Assembly (NCBI RefSeq): GCF_003231275.1
Contig: NZ_QKVL01000007.1
Coordinates: 1 to 64,000 of the forward strand
Source: Pseudomonas huaxiensis
GTDB taxonomy: Bacteria; Pseudomonadota; Gammaproteobacteria; Pseudomonadales; Pseudomonadaceae
Length of the DNA: 64,000 bases
Reading direction: 5' to 3'
In this document: positions 20,259-29,130 of the stretch, piece after piece
Position numbering within the stretch: the first letter of the stretch is position 1
How the letters are laid out: each line of letters opens with the position of its first letter
The notes under the pieces: generated by a model
Database searches by the model: none
What the model was told of the DNA's origin: nothing
The model's input: only the letters and a program-made list of their open reading frames with translations
Program-made: the position numbers and the translations under genes

Positions 20259-21752
20259 TTAAAGCTTGATCCAGGTCGCCTTGAGTTCGGTGTATTTGTC
20301 GAACGCATGCAGCGACTTGTCGCGACCGTTGCCCGACTGCTTGAAACCACCGAACGGCGCGGTCATGTCGCCGCCGTCGTATTGGTTGATCCAGACGCTG
20401 CCAGCGCGCAGGGCGCGAGCGCTGCGATGGGCCTTGGAAATGTCCGAGGTCCACACCGCCGCGGCCAGGCCGAACGGCGAGTCGTTGGCGATGGCGATGG
20501 CTTCTTCGGCGCTGTCGAAGGTGATGACCGACAGCACCGGGCCGAAGATTTCCTCGCGGGCAATGCGCATGGCGTTGTTCACGCCATCGAAGATCGCCGG
20601 CTCGACGTAAACACCGCAGGTGTCTTCAAGCACACGGCGACCGCCGGTGACCAGGGTGGCGCCATCGGCCTTGCCGGCCTCGACGTAACCAAGCACGGTG
20701 TCCAGTTGAGTGGTGTCGACCAGCGCACCGACGCGGGTTTCCGGCTCCAGCGCATGGCCTGGCTTCCAGGCCTTGAGCGCCTCCACCACCAGCGGCAGGA
20801 ACTGGTCCTTGATCGAGCGCTCCACCAACAGGCGCGACCCGGCGATGCAGACCTCGCCCTGGTTGAACGCGATAGCGCTGGCGGCAGCTTCAGCAGCGGC
20901 CTGAAGATCCGGCGCGTCGGCGAAGACGATGTTCGGACTCTTGCCGCCCGCTTCCAGCCAGACGCGCTTCATGTTCGACTCGCCGGCATACACCATCAGT
21001 TGCTTGGCGATGCGGGTCGAACCGGTGAACGCCAGGGTGTCGACATCCATGTGCAAGGCCAGAGCCTTGCCGACGGTGTGGCCGAAACCTGGCAGCACGT
21101 TGAGCACGCCGGCTGGAAGGCCGGCTTCCACCGCTAATTGGGCGATGCGGATGGCGGTCAGCGGGGATTTTTCCGACGGTTTGAGGATCACCGAGTTACC
21201 GGTGGCCAGCGCCGGACCGAGCTTCCAGCAGGCCATCATCAGCGGGAAGTTCCACGGCACGATGGCGGCAACCACACCCACCGCCTCGCGAGTCACCAGG
21301 CCAAGCTGGTCAGGCGCGGTCGGCGCGACTTCGTCGTAGATCTTGTCGATCGCCTCGGCGTTCCAGCGGATAGCGTTGGCCGCCGCAGGAATGTCGATGC
21401 TCAGCGAGTCAGCGATCGGCTTGCCCATGTCCAGGGTTTCCAGCAACGCCAGCTCGCGGGCGTTGGCCAGCAGCAGGTCGGCGAAGGCGATCAGCACGCG
21501 CTTGCGCTGGGCCGGCGCCTGCTGCGCCCAGACGCCACTGTCGAAACTGCGGCGCGCGGCAGCGACCGCACGCTCGGCGTCGGCGGCATCGCAACTGGCG
21601 ACGGCGGCCAGGGCACGACCGTCCACCGGGCTGATGCAGTCGAAGGTCTCGCCGGAGGCGCTTTCGAGGTATTCACCGTCGATAAAGGCGCGTCCCTCAA
21701 TGCGCAGTTGCTGGTAGAGGGTTTCCCATTGTTCGCGGGTCGGAATTGTCAT
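20259..21752 (-). CDS. Aldehyde dehydrogenase, PuuC/KauB paralogue
   Basis: The 497-residue enzyme has N168 in PWNFP, E267 in WLEAGGKSP and C302 in FNQGEVCIAG. It oxidises gamma-glutamyl-aminobutyraldehyde or similar aldehydes. It is a same-length paralogue of the gene at 1379-2872, with very high identity over the catalytic core, and lies on the same strand 18.9 kb away. Its place in the cluster, 18 bases downstream of the glutamine-synthetase-like ligase gene, makes it the dedicated step between gamma-glutamyl-polyamine oxidation and the amidotransferase. No amine oxidase (PuuB) is present in the cluster, so that step must be encoded elsewhere. Confidence 0.93.
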   Translation of the reverse strand: MTIPTREQWETLYQQLRIEGRAFIDGEYLESASGETFDCISPVDGRALAAVASCDAADAERAVAAARRSFDSGVWAQQAPAQRKRVLIAFADLLLANARELALLETLDMGKPIADSLSIDIPAAANAIRWNAEAIDKIYDEVAPTAPDQLGLVTREAVGVVAAIVPWNFPLMMACWKLGPALATGNSVILKPSEKSPLTAIRIAQLAVEAGLPAGVLNVLPGFGHTVGKALALHMDVDTLAFTGSTRIAKQLMVYAGESNMKRVWLEAGGKSPNIVFADAPDLQAAAEAAASAIAFNQGEVCIAGSRLLVERSIKDQFLPLVVEALKAWKPGHALEPETRVGALVDTTQLDTVLGYVEAGKADGATLVTGGRRVLEDTCGVYVEPAIFDGVNNAMRIAREEIFGPVLSVITFDSAEEAIAIANDSPFGLAAAVWTSDISKAHRSARALRAGSVWINQYDGGDMTAPFGGFKQSGNGRDKSLHAFDKYTELKATWIKL

Positions 21753-21770
21753 TGTTCTGTTCTCCGGGCA

Positions 21771-23153
21771 TCACACGGTATGCAGGTACCAGTTGTATTC
21801 GAGGTCGGAAATCGACACCTCGAACTCCGCCAGTTCGCTTTCCTTGCAGGCGACGAAAATATCGATGTAATCGGGGCTGATGTATTGGTTCAGGACTTCG
21901 CTGTCGTCCAGTTCGCGCAGGGCATCGCGCAGGTTGTTCGGCAGGCTCTGTTCCAGTTGCTCGTAGGAATTGCCTTCGATGGGCGCGCCCGGTTCGATCT
22001 TGTTGGTCAGCCCGTGGTGAATACCGGCGAGGATCGCCGACATCATCAGGTAAGGGTTGGCGTCGGCGCCGGCCACGCGGTGCTCGATGCGTACGGCGTC
22101 GGCACTGCCGGTCGGTACACGGACGGCCACGGTGCGGTTGTCCAGGCCCCAGCTCGGCGCGTTGGGCACATAGAACTGCGCGCCGAAGCGGCGGTAGGAG
22201 TTGATGTTCGGGCAGAGGAAGGCCATCGACGCCGGCATGGTTTCCAGCACGCCGCCGATGGCGTGGCGCAGGGCGTCGTTCTGCTCCGGGTCTTCGCTGG
22301 TGAAGATGTTCTTGCCGGTGGCCTTGTCCAGCAGCGAAATGTGCACATGCAGGCCATTACCGGCCTGGCCCGGGTAGGGCTTGGCCATGAAGGTGGAGTC
22401 CATTTCATGGTCGTAGGCGACGTTCTTGATCACCCGCTTGAGCAGCAGCGCGTAGTCACAGGCTTTCAATGGGTCGGCGACGTGGTGCAGGTTCACCTCG
22501 AACTGCGCCGGGGCGCTTTCCTTGACGATCGCGTCGGCCGGGATGTCCTGTTCCTTGGCGGCTTCGAGGATGTCCTGCAGGCAATCGACGTATTCATCGA
22601 GGTCGTCGATCAGGTAGACCTGGGTCGATTGCGGGCGCTTGCCGGAAATCGGCGAACGCGGCGGCTGCGGGCGACCGTTCAGGTTGTCCTGGTCGATCAG
22701 ATAGAACTCCAGCTCGAACGCGGCGCAGATGGTCAGGCCCAGGGCGTCGAACTTCTCGATCACGCCACGCAGTACTTCGCGCGGGTCGGCGAAGAACGGC
22801 TTGCCGTCCATCTCGTGCATGGTCATCAGCAGTTGCGCGGTGGGACGCTTCTGCCAGGGCTCGAAGCTCAGGGTGCCGGGGATCGGGTAGCAGATGCGGT
22901 CGGCGTCGCCTATATCCAGGCCCAGGCCGGTGCTTTCCACCGTCGAGCCATTGATGTCCAGAGCGAACAGCGACGCGGGCAGGTTGATGCCCTTTTCGTA
23001 GACTTTGACCAGGCTCGCCCGCTCGACGCGCTTGCCGCGCACCACTCCGTTCATATCGGCGATCAGCAGATCGACGAACTGCACCTCAGGGTGGGCCTTT
23101 AGAAATTCGCCCATTTCGTCAACAGGGATGGCGCACGGAGAGACCGACGTCAT
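21771..23153 (-). CDS. Gamma-glutamylpolyamine synthetase (PuuA/SpuI type)
   Basis: This 460-residue glutamine-synthetase-fold ligase carries AAFELEFYLID, GNGLHVHISLLD and HRVAGADANPYLMMSAILAG in the usual order. Members of the PuuA/SpuI branch use ATP and glutamate to form gamma-glutamylputrescine or other gamma-glutamyl-polyamines, the entry step of the pathway. It differs from true GlnA in lacking the adenylylation-type C-terminus and in its neighbours. It is the first gene of the minus-strand cluster and is divergent from a LysR-type regulator gene. The precise amine specificity is not readable. Confidence 0.92.
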   Translation of the reverse strand: MTSVSPCAIPVDEMGEFLKAHPEVQFVDLLIADMNGVVRGKRVERASLVKVYEKGINLPASLFALDINGSTVESTGLGLDIGDADRICYPIPGTLSFEPWQKRPTAQLLMTMHEMDGKPFFADPREVLRGVIEKFDALGLTICAAFELEFYLIDQDNLNGRPQPPRSPISGKRPQSTQVYLIDDLDEYVDCLQDILEAAKEQDIPADAIVKESAPAQFEVNLHHVADPLKACDYALLLKRVIKNVAYDHEMDSTFMAKPYPGQAGNGLHVHISLLDKATGKNIFTSEDPEQNDALRHAIGGVLETMPASMAFLCPNINSYRRFGAQFYVPNAPSWGLDNRTVAVRVPTGSADAVRIEHRVAGADANPYLMMSAILAGIHHGLTNKIEPGAPIEGNSYEQLEQSLPNNLRDALRELDDSEVLNQYISPDYIDIFVACKESELAEFEVSISDLEYNWYLHTV

Positions 23154-23395
23154 GGCTAGGCATCCTTTAGAGTTTTTATTGGGGCAGCGATGTAGGGGGG
23201 TAATGCGGGTATTCGGGGCGGCGATGGCTGGCTTTTATTCTCGGGATTTCCATCGTGGGGAACGGCTGGCGCGTCATCTATCGGACGAGCGTTCCAGGTT
23301 CTGCGGCATCACGCCTTGCTAGACGGCCACCGTCGCACTATAGAATGGCCCCCACGCAACAGACATTGGCATTTTGGCAAGCAAAGAGTGCATCG

Positions 23396-24268
23396 ATGCA
23401 ATATCAGATCAGCCATGCCGACCTCTCCCTGGTTCTCGCCCTGGTCCGCGGACGCTCCCTGGCCAAGGCGGCGGAACTGCTCAAGGTCGACGTTTCCACG
23501 GTGTTCCGCTCGATCCGGCGGATGGAGGCCGCGCTCGGCACCGCGTTGTTCGTTAAAAGCCGCAAGGGCTACATTCCTACCGGCACCGCCCAGGCCCTGG
23601 CCGAACAGGCCGAGCGCGCCGAACAGGCGCTGGACGCCGCGCGCGTGGCGCTGGCCCATGGCGAACAGGTGGTCAGCGGCACTGTGCGCCTGACCTGCAC
23701 CGACGCGGTATTGCACAGCCTGCTGCTGCCGGCGCTGGCCGAGTTCATGCCGGCGTACCCGGCGCTGTCACTTGAACTGGCGACGTCCAACACCTTCGCC
23801 AACCTCAGCCGCCGCGATGCCGACCTGGCGTTGCGCCTGACCAACTCGCCGCCCGAGCACCTTGTAGGACGCTGCCTGGGTTCGGCTTCTTATGTCGTGT
23901 GTGGCCGCGAGGAATTTCGCAGTCGCTTGACCGAAGCGCCCGCCAGCGTGCCATGGATCTCGCCGGACGATTCCATGCAGGATCACCCCACGGTGGTCTG
24001 GCGCAGCGAAAAACTGCCCGGCGTGATGCCGCGCTACCGCTGCAGCGGCATTTCGTCCATCGCCCAGCTGGTCAGCGCCGGCCTCGGTGTGGCCGCGCTG
24101 CCGGACTATATGGCGCACACCCTGCCGGGGGTCGAGCAACTGAGCGAAGCGTTACCCGGTTGCGATACCCAGTTGTGGCTGCTAACCCGCCCGGATTGCC
24201 GGGCATTGCGCTCGGTCCAGGCACTGTTCGACGAACTGACCCCGCGTTTGCGCAATGCATTGATCTGA
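23396..24268 (+). CDS. LysR-family transcriptional regulator
   Basis: This 290-residue regulator has an N-terminal winged helix (ISHADLSLVLALVRGRSLAKAAELLKVDVSTVFRSIRRMEAALG in overlapping parts) and a periplasmic-binding-protein-like effector domain from about 90. The ATG at 23396 is preferred over 23255 because an AAAGAG site lies 7 bases upstream and the helix-turn-helix then begins near residue 10. It is divergent from the gamma-glutamylpolyamine synthetase gene with 242 bases between them, so it probably controls the polyamine cluster. The opening Met-Gln-Tyr is short for a LysR protein, but the fold is complete. Confidence 0.88.
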   Translation: MQYQISHADLSLVLALVRGRSLAKAAELLKVDVSTVFRSIRRMEAALGTALFVKSRKGYIPTGTAQALAEQAERAEQALDAARVALAHGEQVVSGTVRLTCTDAVLHSLLLPALAEFMPAYPALSLELATSNTFANLSRRDADLALRLTNSPPEHLVGRCLGSASYVVCGREEFRSRLTEAPASVPWISPDDSMQDHPTVVWRSEKLPGVMPRYRCSGISSIAQLVSAGLGVAALPDYMAHTLPGVEQLSEALPGCDTQLWLLTRPDCRALRSVQALFDELTPRLRNALI

Positions 24269-24433
24269 CAGGTCGCGCAAGACAGTTGTAATAGACGCTT
24301 ACAAGTAGGTATCGTCGGCATATCCGGGGCTCGAACCGAAATCAGCGCTTCCCTAACGGCTGGTGATTTTTTAAACTATCGAGTCCGCTCGCCCATTTGG
24401 GCAGAACACCGCATTCGCTATTTGAGGAACACC

Positions 24434-24697
24434 ATGGCCCGCGTAACCGTTGAAGATTGTCTAGACCACGTGGATAACCGCTTTGAGCTGGTCATGCTGT
24501 CCACCAAGCGTGCCCGCCAACTGGCTACCGGCGGCAAAGAGCCGAAAGTGGCTTGGGAAAACGACAAGCCTACCGTCGTTGCCCTGCGCGAAATCGCCGA
24601 AGGCTACATCACTGAAGAGTTCCTCGCCGCAGAATCGATCGTCACTGAAGACCCGGTCTTCACTGCGTTCGACGAAGAGGCCAACGAGGCCGTCTAA
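24434..24697 (+). CDS. rpoZ: RNA polymerase omega subunit
   Basis: This 87-residue omega subunit has the signature [20 protein letters not shown], then [12 protein letters not shown] and [13 protein letters not shown]. It supports RNA polymerase assembly and is part of the (p)ppGpp binding site. The ATG at 24434 follows TGAGGAAC. spoT begins 60 bases downstream, so rpoZ-spoT are probably an operon, as usual in gamma-proteobacteria. Confidence 0.98.
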   Translation: MARVTVEDCLDHVDNRFELVMLSTKRARQLATGGKEPKVAWENDKPTVVALREIAEGYITEEFLAAESIVTEDPVFTAFDEEANEAV

Positions 24698-24743
24698 GTC
24701 CATGCCTGGTCGACGTTGTGCGGCGCGGGTCCCTTTTCCTCGG

Positions 24744-24760
24744 CAGGAGGTCGTATTTTG
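24744..24760 (+). promoter_or_regulatory. Ribosome site and TTG start of spoT
   Basis: CAGGAGG at 24744-24750 stands 7 bases upstream of TTG at 24758-24760. The only in-frame start further up (24716) lacks such a site. The TTG therefore fixes the spoT start and implies moderated translation. Confidence 0.8.
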
Positions 24761-26866
24761 CCGAGCATAGATGCCCTCGCCGATCGTCTGTCGACCTACC
24801 TCGGGCCCGACCAGGTCAACCTGGTCCGCCGGGCCTATTTCTACGCCGAACAAGCCCACGACGGTCAACGCCGCCGCAGTGGTGAGGCGTACGTCACGCA
24901 TCCGCTGGCCGTCGCCAGCATCCTCGCCGACATGCACATGGACCATCAGAGCCTGATGGCGGCCATGCTGCACGATGTGATCGAAGACACCGGCATCGCC
25001 AAGGAAGCCCTCAGTTCACAGTTCGGTGAAACCGTCGCTGAACTGGTCGATGGCGTCAGCAAGCTGACCCAGATGAACTTCGAGACCAAGGCCGAGGCCC
25101 AGGCGGAAAACTTCCAGAAGATGGCCATGGCCATGGCCCGGGATATCCGGGTGATTCTGGTCAAGCTGGCCGACCGCCTGCACAACATGCGCACCCTTGA
25201 AGTGCTGTCCGGCGAGAAACGCCGACGCATCGCCAAGGAAACCCTGGAAATCTACGCCCCCATCGCCAACCGCCTCGGCATGCACAGCGTGCGCATCGAG
25301 TTCGAGGACCTGGGTTTCAAGGCGATGTACCCGATGCGCTCGGCGCGCATCTATCAGGCCGTCAAACGCGCCCGCGGCAACCGCAAGGAAATCGTCAACA
25401 AGATCGAAGAGTCGCTCAGCCACGCCCTGGCGGTGGATGGCATGGAAGGCGAAGTCAGCGGTCGGCAGAAACACATCTATGGCATCTACAAGAAGATGCG
25501 CGGCAAGCGCCGCGCCTTCAACGAGATCATGGATGTCTACGCGTTCCGCATCATCGTCGACAAGGTCGACACCTGCTACCGCGTGCTCGGCGCTGTGCAC
25601 AATCTGTACAAGCCGCTGCCCGGCCGCTTCAAGGATTACATCGCGATTCCCAAGGCCAACGGCTACCAGTCGCTGCATACCACGCTGTTCGGCATGCACG
25701 GGGTACCCATCGAAATCCAGATCCGCACCCGCGAGATGGAAGAGATGGCCAACAACGGCATCGCCGCCCACTGGCTGTACAAGTCCAGCGACGACGAGCA
25801 GCCCAAGGGCACCCACGCCCGCGCACGGCAGTGGGTCAAGGGCGTGCTGGAAATGCAGCAACGCGCCGGCAACTCCCTCGAATTCATCGAGAGTGTGAAG
25901 ATCGACCTGTTCCCGGACGAGGTCTACGTCTTCACGCCCAAGGGCCGCATCATGGAGTTGCCGAAAGGCTCCACCGCGGTCGACTTCGCCTACGCGGTAC
26001 ACACCGACGTCGGCAACAGTTGCATCGCCTGCCGGATCAATCGCCGCCTCGCGCCGCTGTCGGAACCGCTGCAAAGTGGTTCGACCGTCGAAATCGTCAG
26101 CGCCCCGGGCGCCCGACCGAATCCGGCGTGGCTGAACTTCGTGGTCACCGGCAAGGCCCGCACGCACATCCGCCACGCCCTCAAGCTGCAGCGCCGTTCC
26201 GAGTCCATCAACCTGGGCGAACGCCTGTTGAACAAGGTGCTCAACGGCTTCGACAGCGCCCTGGACAAGATTCCGCCAGAACGCGTCCAGGCCATGCTCG
26301 CCGAGTACCGCCTGGAGCTGATCGAAGACCTGCTCGAAGACATCGGCCTGGGTAACCGCATGGCCTACGTCGTGGCCCGCCGCCTGCTCTCCAGCGAAGG
26401 CGAGCAGTTGCCAAGCCCGGAAAGCCCGCTGGCCATTCGTGGCACCGAAGGCTTGGTCCTGAGCTACGCCAAATGCTGCACGCCGATCCCGGGCGACCCC
26501 ATCGTCGGCCACCTCTCGGCCGGAAAAGGCATGGTGGTGCACCTCGAAGGCTGCCGCAATATCAGTGAAATCCGCCATAACCCGGAAAAATGCATCCAGC
26601 TTTCCTGGGCCAAGGACGTCACCGGCGAGTTCAACGTCGAGCTGCGCGTCGAACTGGAACACCAGCGCGGCCTGATCGCGCTGCTCGCCAGCAGCGTCAA
26701 CGCCGCCGACGGCAACATCGAGAAAATCAGCATGGACGAGCGTGATGGCCGCATCAGCGTCGTCCAGCTTGTGGTCAGCGTGCACGACCGCGTACACCTG
26801 GCCCGCGTGATCAAGAAACTGCGCGCGCTGACGGGGGTCATCCGTATCACCCGCATGCGCGCGTAG
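24758..26866 (+). CDS. spoT: Bifunctional (p)ppGpp synthetase/hydrolase
   Basis: The 702-residue RelA/SpoT-family enzyme has a hydrolase domain with HDVIED at 72-77, a synthetase-like domain ([38 protein letters not shown]), a TGS domain from about 385 ([20 protein letters not shown]), a helical/zinc-finger part with [10 protein letters not shown], and a C-terminal ACT domain. The intact HD motif marks it as SpoT rather than RelA. It controls the stringent alarmone. The start is TTG, fixed by the ribosome site. It is downstream of rpoZ and is followed by ridA after 23 bases. Confidence 0.98.
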   Translation: MPSIDALADRLSTYLGPDQVNLVRRAYFYAEQAHDGQRRRSGEAYVTHPLAVASILADMHMDHQSLMAAMLHDVIEDTGIAKEALSSQFGETVAELVDGVSKLTQMNFETKAEAQAENFQKMAMAMARDIRVILVKLADRLHNMRTLEVLSGEKRRRIAKETLEIYAPIANRLGMHSVRIEFEDLGFKAMYPMRSARIYQAVKRARGNRKEIVNKIEESLSHALAVDGMEGEVSGRQKHIYGIYKKMRGKRRAFNEIMDVYAFRIIVDKVDTCYRVLGAVHNLYKPLPGRFKDYIAIPKANGYQSLHTTLFGMHGVPIEIQIRTREMEEMANNGIAAHWLYKSSDDEQPKGTHARARQWVKGVLEMQQRAGNSLEFIESVKIDLFPDEVYVFTPKGRIMELPKGSTAVDFAYAVHTDVGNSCIACRINRRLAPLSEPLQSGSTVEIVSAPGARPNPAWLNFVVTGKARTHIRHALKLQRRSESINLGERLLNKVLNGFDSALDKIPPERVQAMLAEYRLELIEDLLEDIGLGNRMAYVVARRLLSSEGEQLPSPESPLAIRGTEGLVLSYAKCCTPIPGDPIVGHLSAGKGMVVHLEGCRNISEIRHNPEKCIQLSWAKDVTGEFNVELRVELEHQRGLIALLASSVNAADGNIEKISMDERDGRISVVQLVVSVHDRVHLARVIKKLRALTGVIRITRMRA

Positions 26867-26889
26867 CCCTTCCCTTGCAAGGAGTCACC

Positions 26890-27270
26890 ATGAGCAAGAC
26901 CGTCATCACCAGCGACAAGGCACCTGCCGCCATCGGTACCTACTCCCAGGCGATCAAGGCCGGCAATACCGTCTACATGTCTGGCCAGATCCCGCTCGAT
27001 CCGAAAACCATGGAACTGGTTGAAGGCTTCGAAGCCCAGACCGTCCAGGTGTTCGAAAACCTCAAGGCCGTGGCCGAGGCTGCTGGCGGTTCCTTCAAGG
27101 ACATCGTCAAGCTGAACATCTTCCTGACCGACCTGAGCCACTTCGCCAAGGTCAACGAAGTCATGGGCCGCTACTTCGAGCAGCCGTACCCGGCGCGCGC
27201 CGCCATCGGCGTCGCCGCCCTGCCACGCGGCTCGCAGGTCGAGATGGACGCGATCCTGGTTCTCGAGTAA
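26890..27270 (+). CDS. ridA: Reactive intermediate deaminase
   Basis: The 126-residue Rid/YjgF protein starts [20 protein letters not shown] and carries [13 protein letters not shown] and the arginine of the active site in [21 protein letters not shown]. RidA deaminates enamine/imine intermediates released by PLP enzymes such as threonine dehydratase, so protecting other PLP enzymes. The ATG at 26890 follows AAGGAGTC. The gene sits 23 bases after spoT, as in P. aeruginosa, and ends in an intrinsic terminator. Confidence 0.97.
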   Translation: MSKTVITSDKAPAAIGTYSQAIKAGNTVYMSGQIPLDPKTMELVEGFEAQTVQVFENLKAVAEAAGGSFKDIVKLNIFLTDLSHFAKVNEVMGRYFEQPYPARAAIGVAALPRGSQVEMDAILVLE

Positions 27271-27276
27271 TACCCT

Positions 27277-27306
27277 GCGGCGAACCCGAGGGTTCGCCGC
27301 TTTTCC
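27277..27306 (+). terminator. Terminator of ridA
   Basis: GCGGCGAACCC and GGGTTCGCCGC are inverted complements around GAG and are followed by TTTT, 7 bases after the ridA stop. Confidence 0.85.
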
Positions 27307-27325
27307 TCCCCTGAAGGACCCCGTA

Positions 27326-28063
27326 ATGCGCAACGCGCTTGCCCTTTCGCTGCTTGCCGTACTGCTCGGCGGCTGCGCGAGCCACAAACCCGAAGACTAC
27401 AACGGCGTCTGGATCAACCAGACGGCCATCGATGCTGCGTCCAAAGGCACTGGCCTGCGCTACGCCCTCGAGCGACACGGGCCGAACTTCGAATGGAAGG
27501 TCAACGTTGCCGCCGGACAAGCCAGCTACAGCAACGGCTTCGAGCTGGTGGAAGGCCGCCTGAAGGCCATCGATGAAGACCACTGGCAAGTAGAACTCGA
27601 CGGCGATCAGGTGGAAAACCTCGAACTGGATGGCAAGGAACTGGTGCAGGCCACCAGCGACTGGGCCCCGGAACAGCGTTTCCAGCGCAGCAGCAACACC
27701 ATCAACCCCGATATTCCCCCAGGCGCCGCCTTTGAGCAGGCCCTGTATGGCGCCTACCTGAAAGGCAACTGGAAAATCCTCGAAGGCCCTGGCCAGGGCG
27801 GCACCGTGCGCTTTCGCGACAACGGCGCCCTCGACGGCCTGCCCAATCTGGACCGTTACGCCCTTTGCCTGGCGGGCGATTGCGCCAGCATGACCGGCAA
27901 GTTCGACAGCCTGTGGCTTGAGCGCAACCAGCAGGGCAACCCGTGGATCTTCAAGCGCGACGGCAAGCAGATGGAGATCTTCCAGTCCATCAACGACTCC
28001 CAGCCCGACGAAATGCCATCGCTGCGCCCCGGCGCTCGCCGCTGGCTGCTGGAACAGAAATAA
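27326..28063 (+). CDS. Conserved lipoprotein of unknown function
   Basis: This 245-residue protein has a lipobox LLGGC (Cys at about 17) followed by ASHKPEDYNGVWINQTAID, then a beta-rich body with repeated Trp, Asp and Glu positions and a CLAGDC pair in the second half. I do not recognise the family. The start at 27326 follows a GAAGGACC site. It lies downstream of the ridA terminator and converges on the epimerase gene with 12 bases between. An outer-membrane location is expected because position +2 of the lipobox is Ala rather than Asp. Confidence 0.8.
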   Translation: MRNALALSLLAVLLGGCASHKPEDYNGVWINQTAIDAASKGTGLRYALERHGPNFEWKVNVAAGQASYSNGFELVEGRLKAIDEDHWQVELDGDQVENLELDGKELVQATSDWAPEQRFQRSSNTINPDIPPGAAFEQALYGAYLKGNWKILEGPGQGGTVRFRDNGALDGLPNLDRYALCLAGDCASMTGKFDSLWLERNQQGNPWIFKRDGKQMEIFQSINDSQPDEMPSLRPGARRWLLEQK

Positions 28064-28075
28064 CGGACGGGCGCG

Positions 28076-28933
28076 TCAGCCGCGCCCTTCAAGAATCGCT
28101 GCATAGCCTTCGCGATAACTCGCAAATGTGGGCGTCCAGCCCAGGGCCCGAGCCCGGGCGTTGCTGCAGCGCTTGCTGCCGGTACGGCGTACACGCTGCT
28201 CCTCGGACCACTCGGTAACCCCCATGTACTCGCGCAGCCAGGCCACCACCTCGGCCAGCGGCGCGGGTGCGTCGTCCACGCCGATGTAGCAGTCTTCCAG
28301 CGTCCGCCCGTCCCGATCGGCTTGAAGCAGGAACGCCAGCAGGCCGGCGGCATCCTCGGCATGGATGCGGTTGCCATACAGCGGCGGCTCCTCGGTGACC
28401 CGATACCCTTGGCGCACCTGGCTGAGCAGCCATTCGCGGCCCGGCCCGTAGATCCCGGTAAGGCGCACCACGCTGGCTGGCACGCCGCTCTCCAAGGCAA
28501 GGCGCTCCGCTTCCAGCATCACCCGCCCGGAATACTCGCGCGGCGTGGTTTCGGCGGTTTCATCAATCCACTCGCCGTCCTGCTGGGCGAAAACACTGCT
28601 GCTGGAAACGAACAGCAGCCGACGCGGCTTCTGCCCTCGCTCGGCCAGCCAGCCCAACACGTTGCGCAGCCCTTCGACATACGCCGAACGATAGCCCGGC
28701 TCGTCATGCTGGCTAGCGGCCACGCTGTAGACCAGATAATCAGGCGCCACCACCGGCCAATCGACCGGGCATTGGCCCTGTTCGAGATCGGCTTTGATAC
28801 CCGTGACCCCCTCCGGCAAAGCGCTAGTATTCCTGCGCAAGCCACTGACCGCCCAGCCAGAAGCCAGCAATTGCCTGGCCAGACGACCACCCACATCGCC
28901 ACAGCCGACGATCAGAACTGAAGGTAAAGACAT
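28076..28933 (-). CDS. NAD(P)-dependent epimerase/dehydratase-like protein
   Basis: This 285-residue protein of the extended SDR fold starts with the Rossmann motif VLIVGCGDVGGRLARQL. The central part has LLFVSSSSVFAQQDGEW and RLTGIYGPGRE, which resemble YeeZ-type sugar-nucleotide epimerase-like proteins. The classical YxxxK is present only as YSGRVMLEAE, where the Tyr is followed by Val/Met and no Lys at +4, so catalysis may be altered or absent. It converges on the lipoprotein gene. Its substrate is unknown. Confidence 0.8.
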   Translation of the reverse strand: MSLPSVLIVGCGDVGGRLARQLLASGWAVSGLRRNTSALPEGVTGIKADLEQGQCPVDWPVVAPDYLVYSVAASQHDEPGYRSAYVEGLRNVLGWLAERGQKPRRLLFVSSSSVFAQQDGEWIDETAETTPREYSGRVMLEAERLALESGVPASVVRLTGIYGPGREWLLSQVRQGYRVTEEPPLYGNRIHAEDAAGLLAFLLQADRDGRTLEDCYIGVDDAPAPLAEVVAWLREYMGVTEWSEEQRVRRTGSKRCSNARARALGWTPTFASYREGYAAILEGRG

Positions 28934-29027
28934 GCCAAAACTCCCATAACCAAAGACCGGACTATTTCGCCAAAATCGATAGGCGGCTAGCCATCGCTGT
29001 AAAAAAAGCTACTTTATTACTTCTGCT

Positions 29028-29046
29028 AACAAGAATTACTTGCAAT
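29028..29046 (+). promoter_or_regulatory. Possible Fur-type box upstream of exbB
   Basis: The 19-base stretch beginning AACAAGAATTACTTGCAAT matches about 12 of 19 positions of the Fur consensus and contains the inverted repeat CAAGAATTACTTG. It lies 85 bases upstream of exbB, in an AT-rich region. TonB-system genes in pseudomonads are commonly iron-regulated, which makes this plausible but unproven. Confidence 0.35.
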
Positions 29047-29130
29047 AATGGCCGCCCCTTTTTTCTGTTCTCGGCCTGTTTCGAGGCCTTGAAGACCATT
29101 CACGCATACTCTTCATCAGGTCCGGCCAGC

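Noticed and set aside
21138..23102. A 654-codon plus-strand frame opposite the second aldehyde dehydrogenase and the ligase
   Set aside because: It spans two genes on the other strand, has no motif and follows the codon bias of those genes.
24716..24757. An upstream in-frame start for spoT at 24716
   Set aside because: There is no ribosome site for it, and the TTG at 24758 has a strong CAGGAGG at the right distance and yields the family length.
25016..26797. A 593-codon minus-strand frame inside spoT
   Set aside because: SpoT is intact in the plus strand with all its domains; the opposite frame is a composition artefact.
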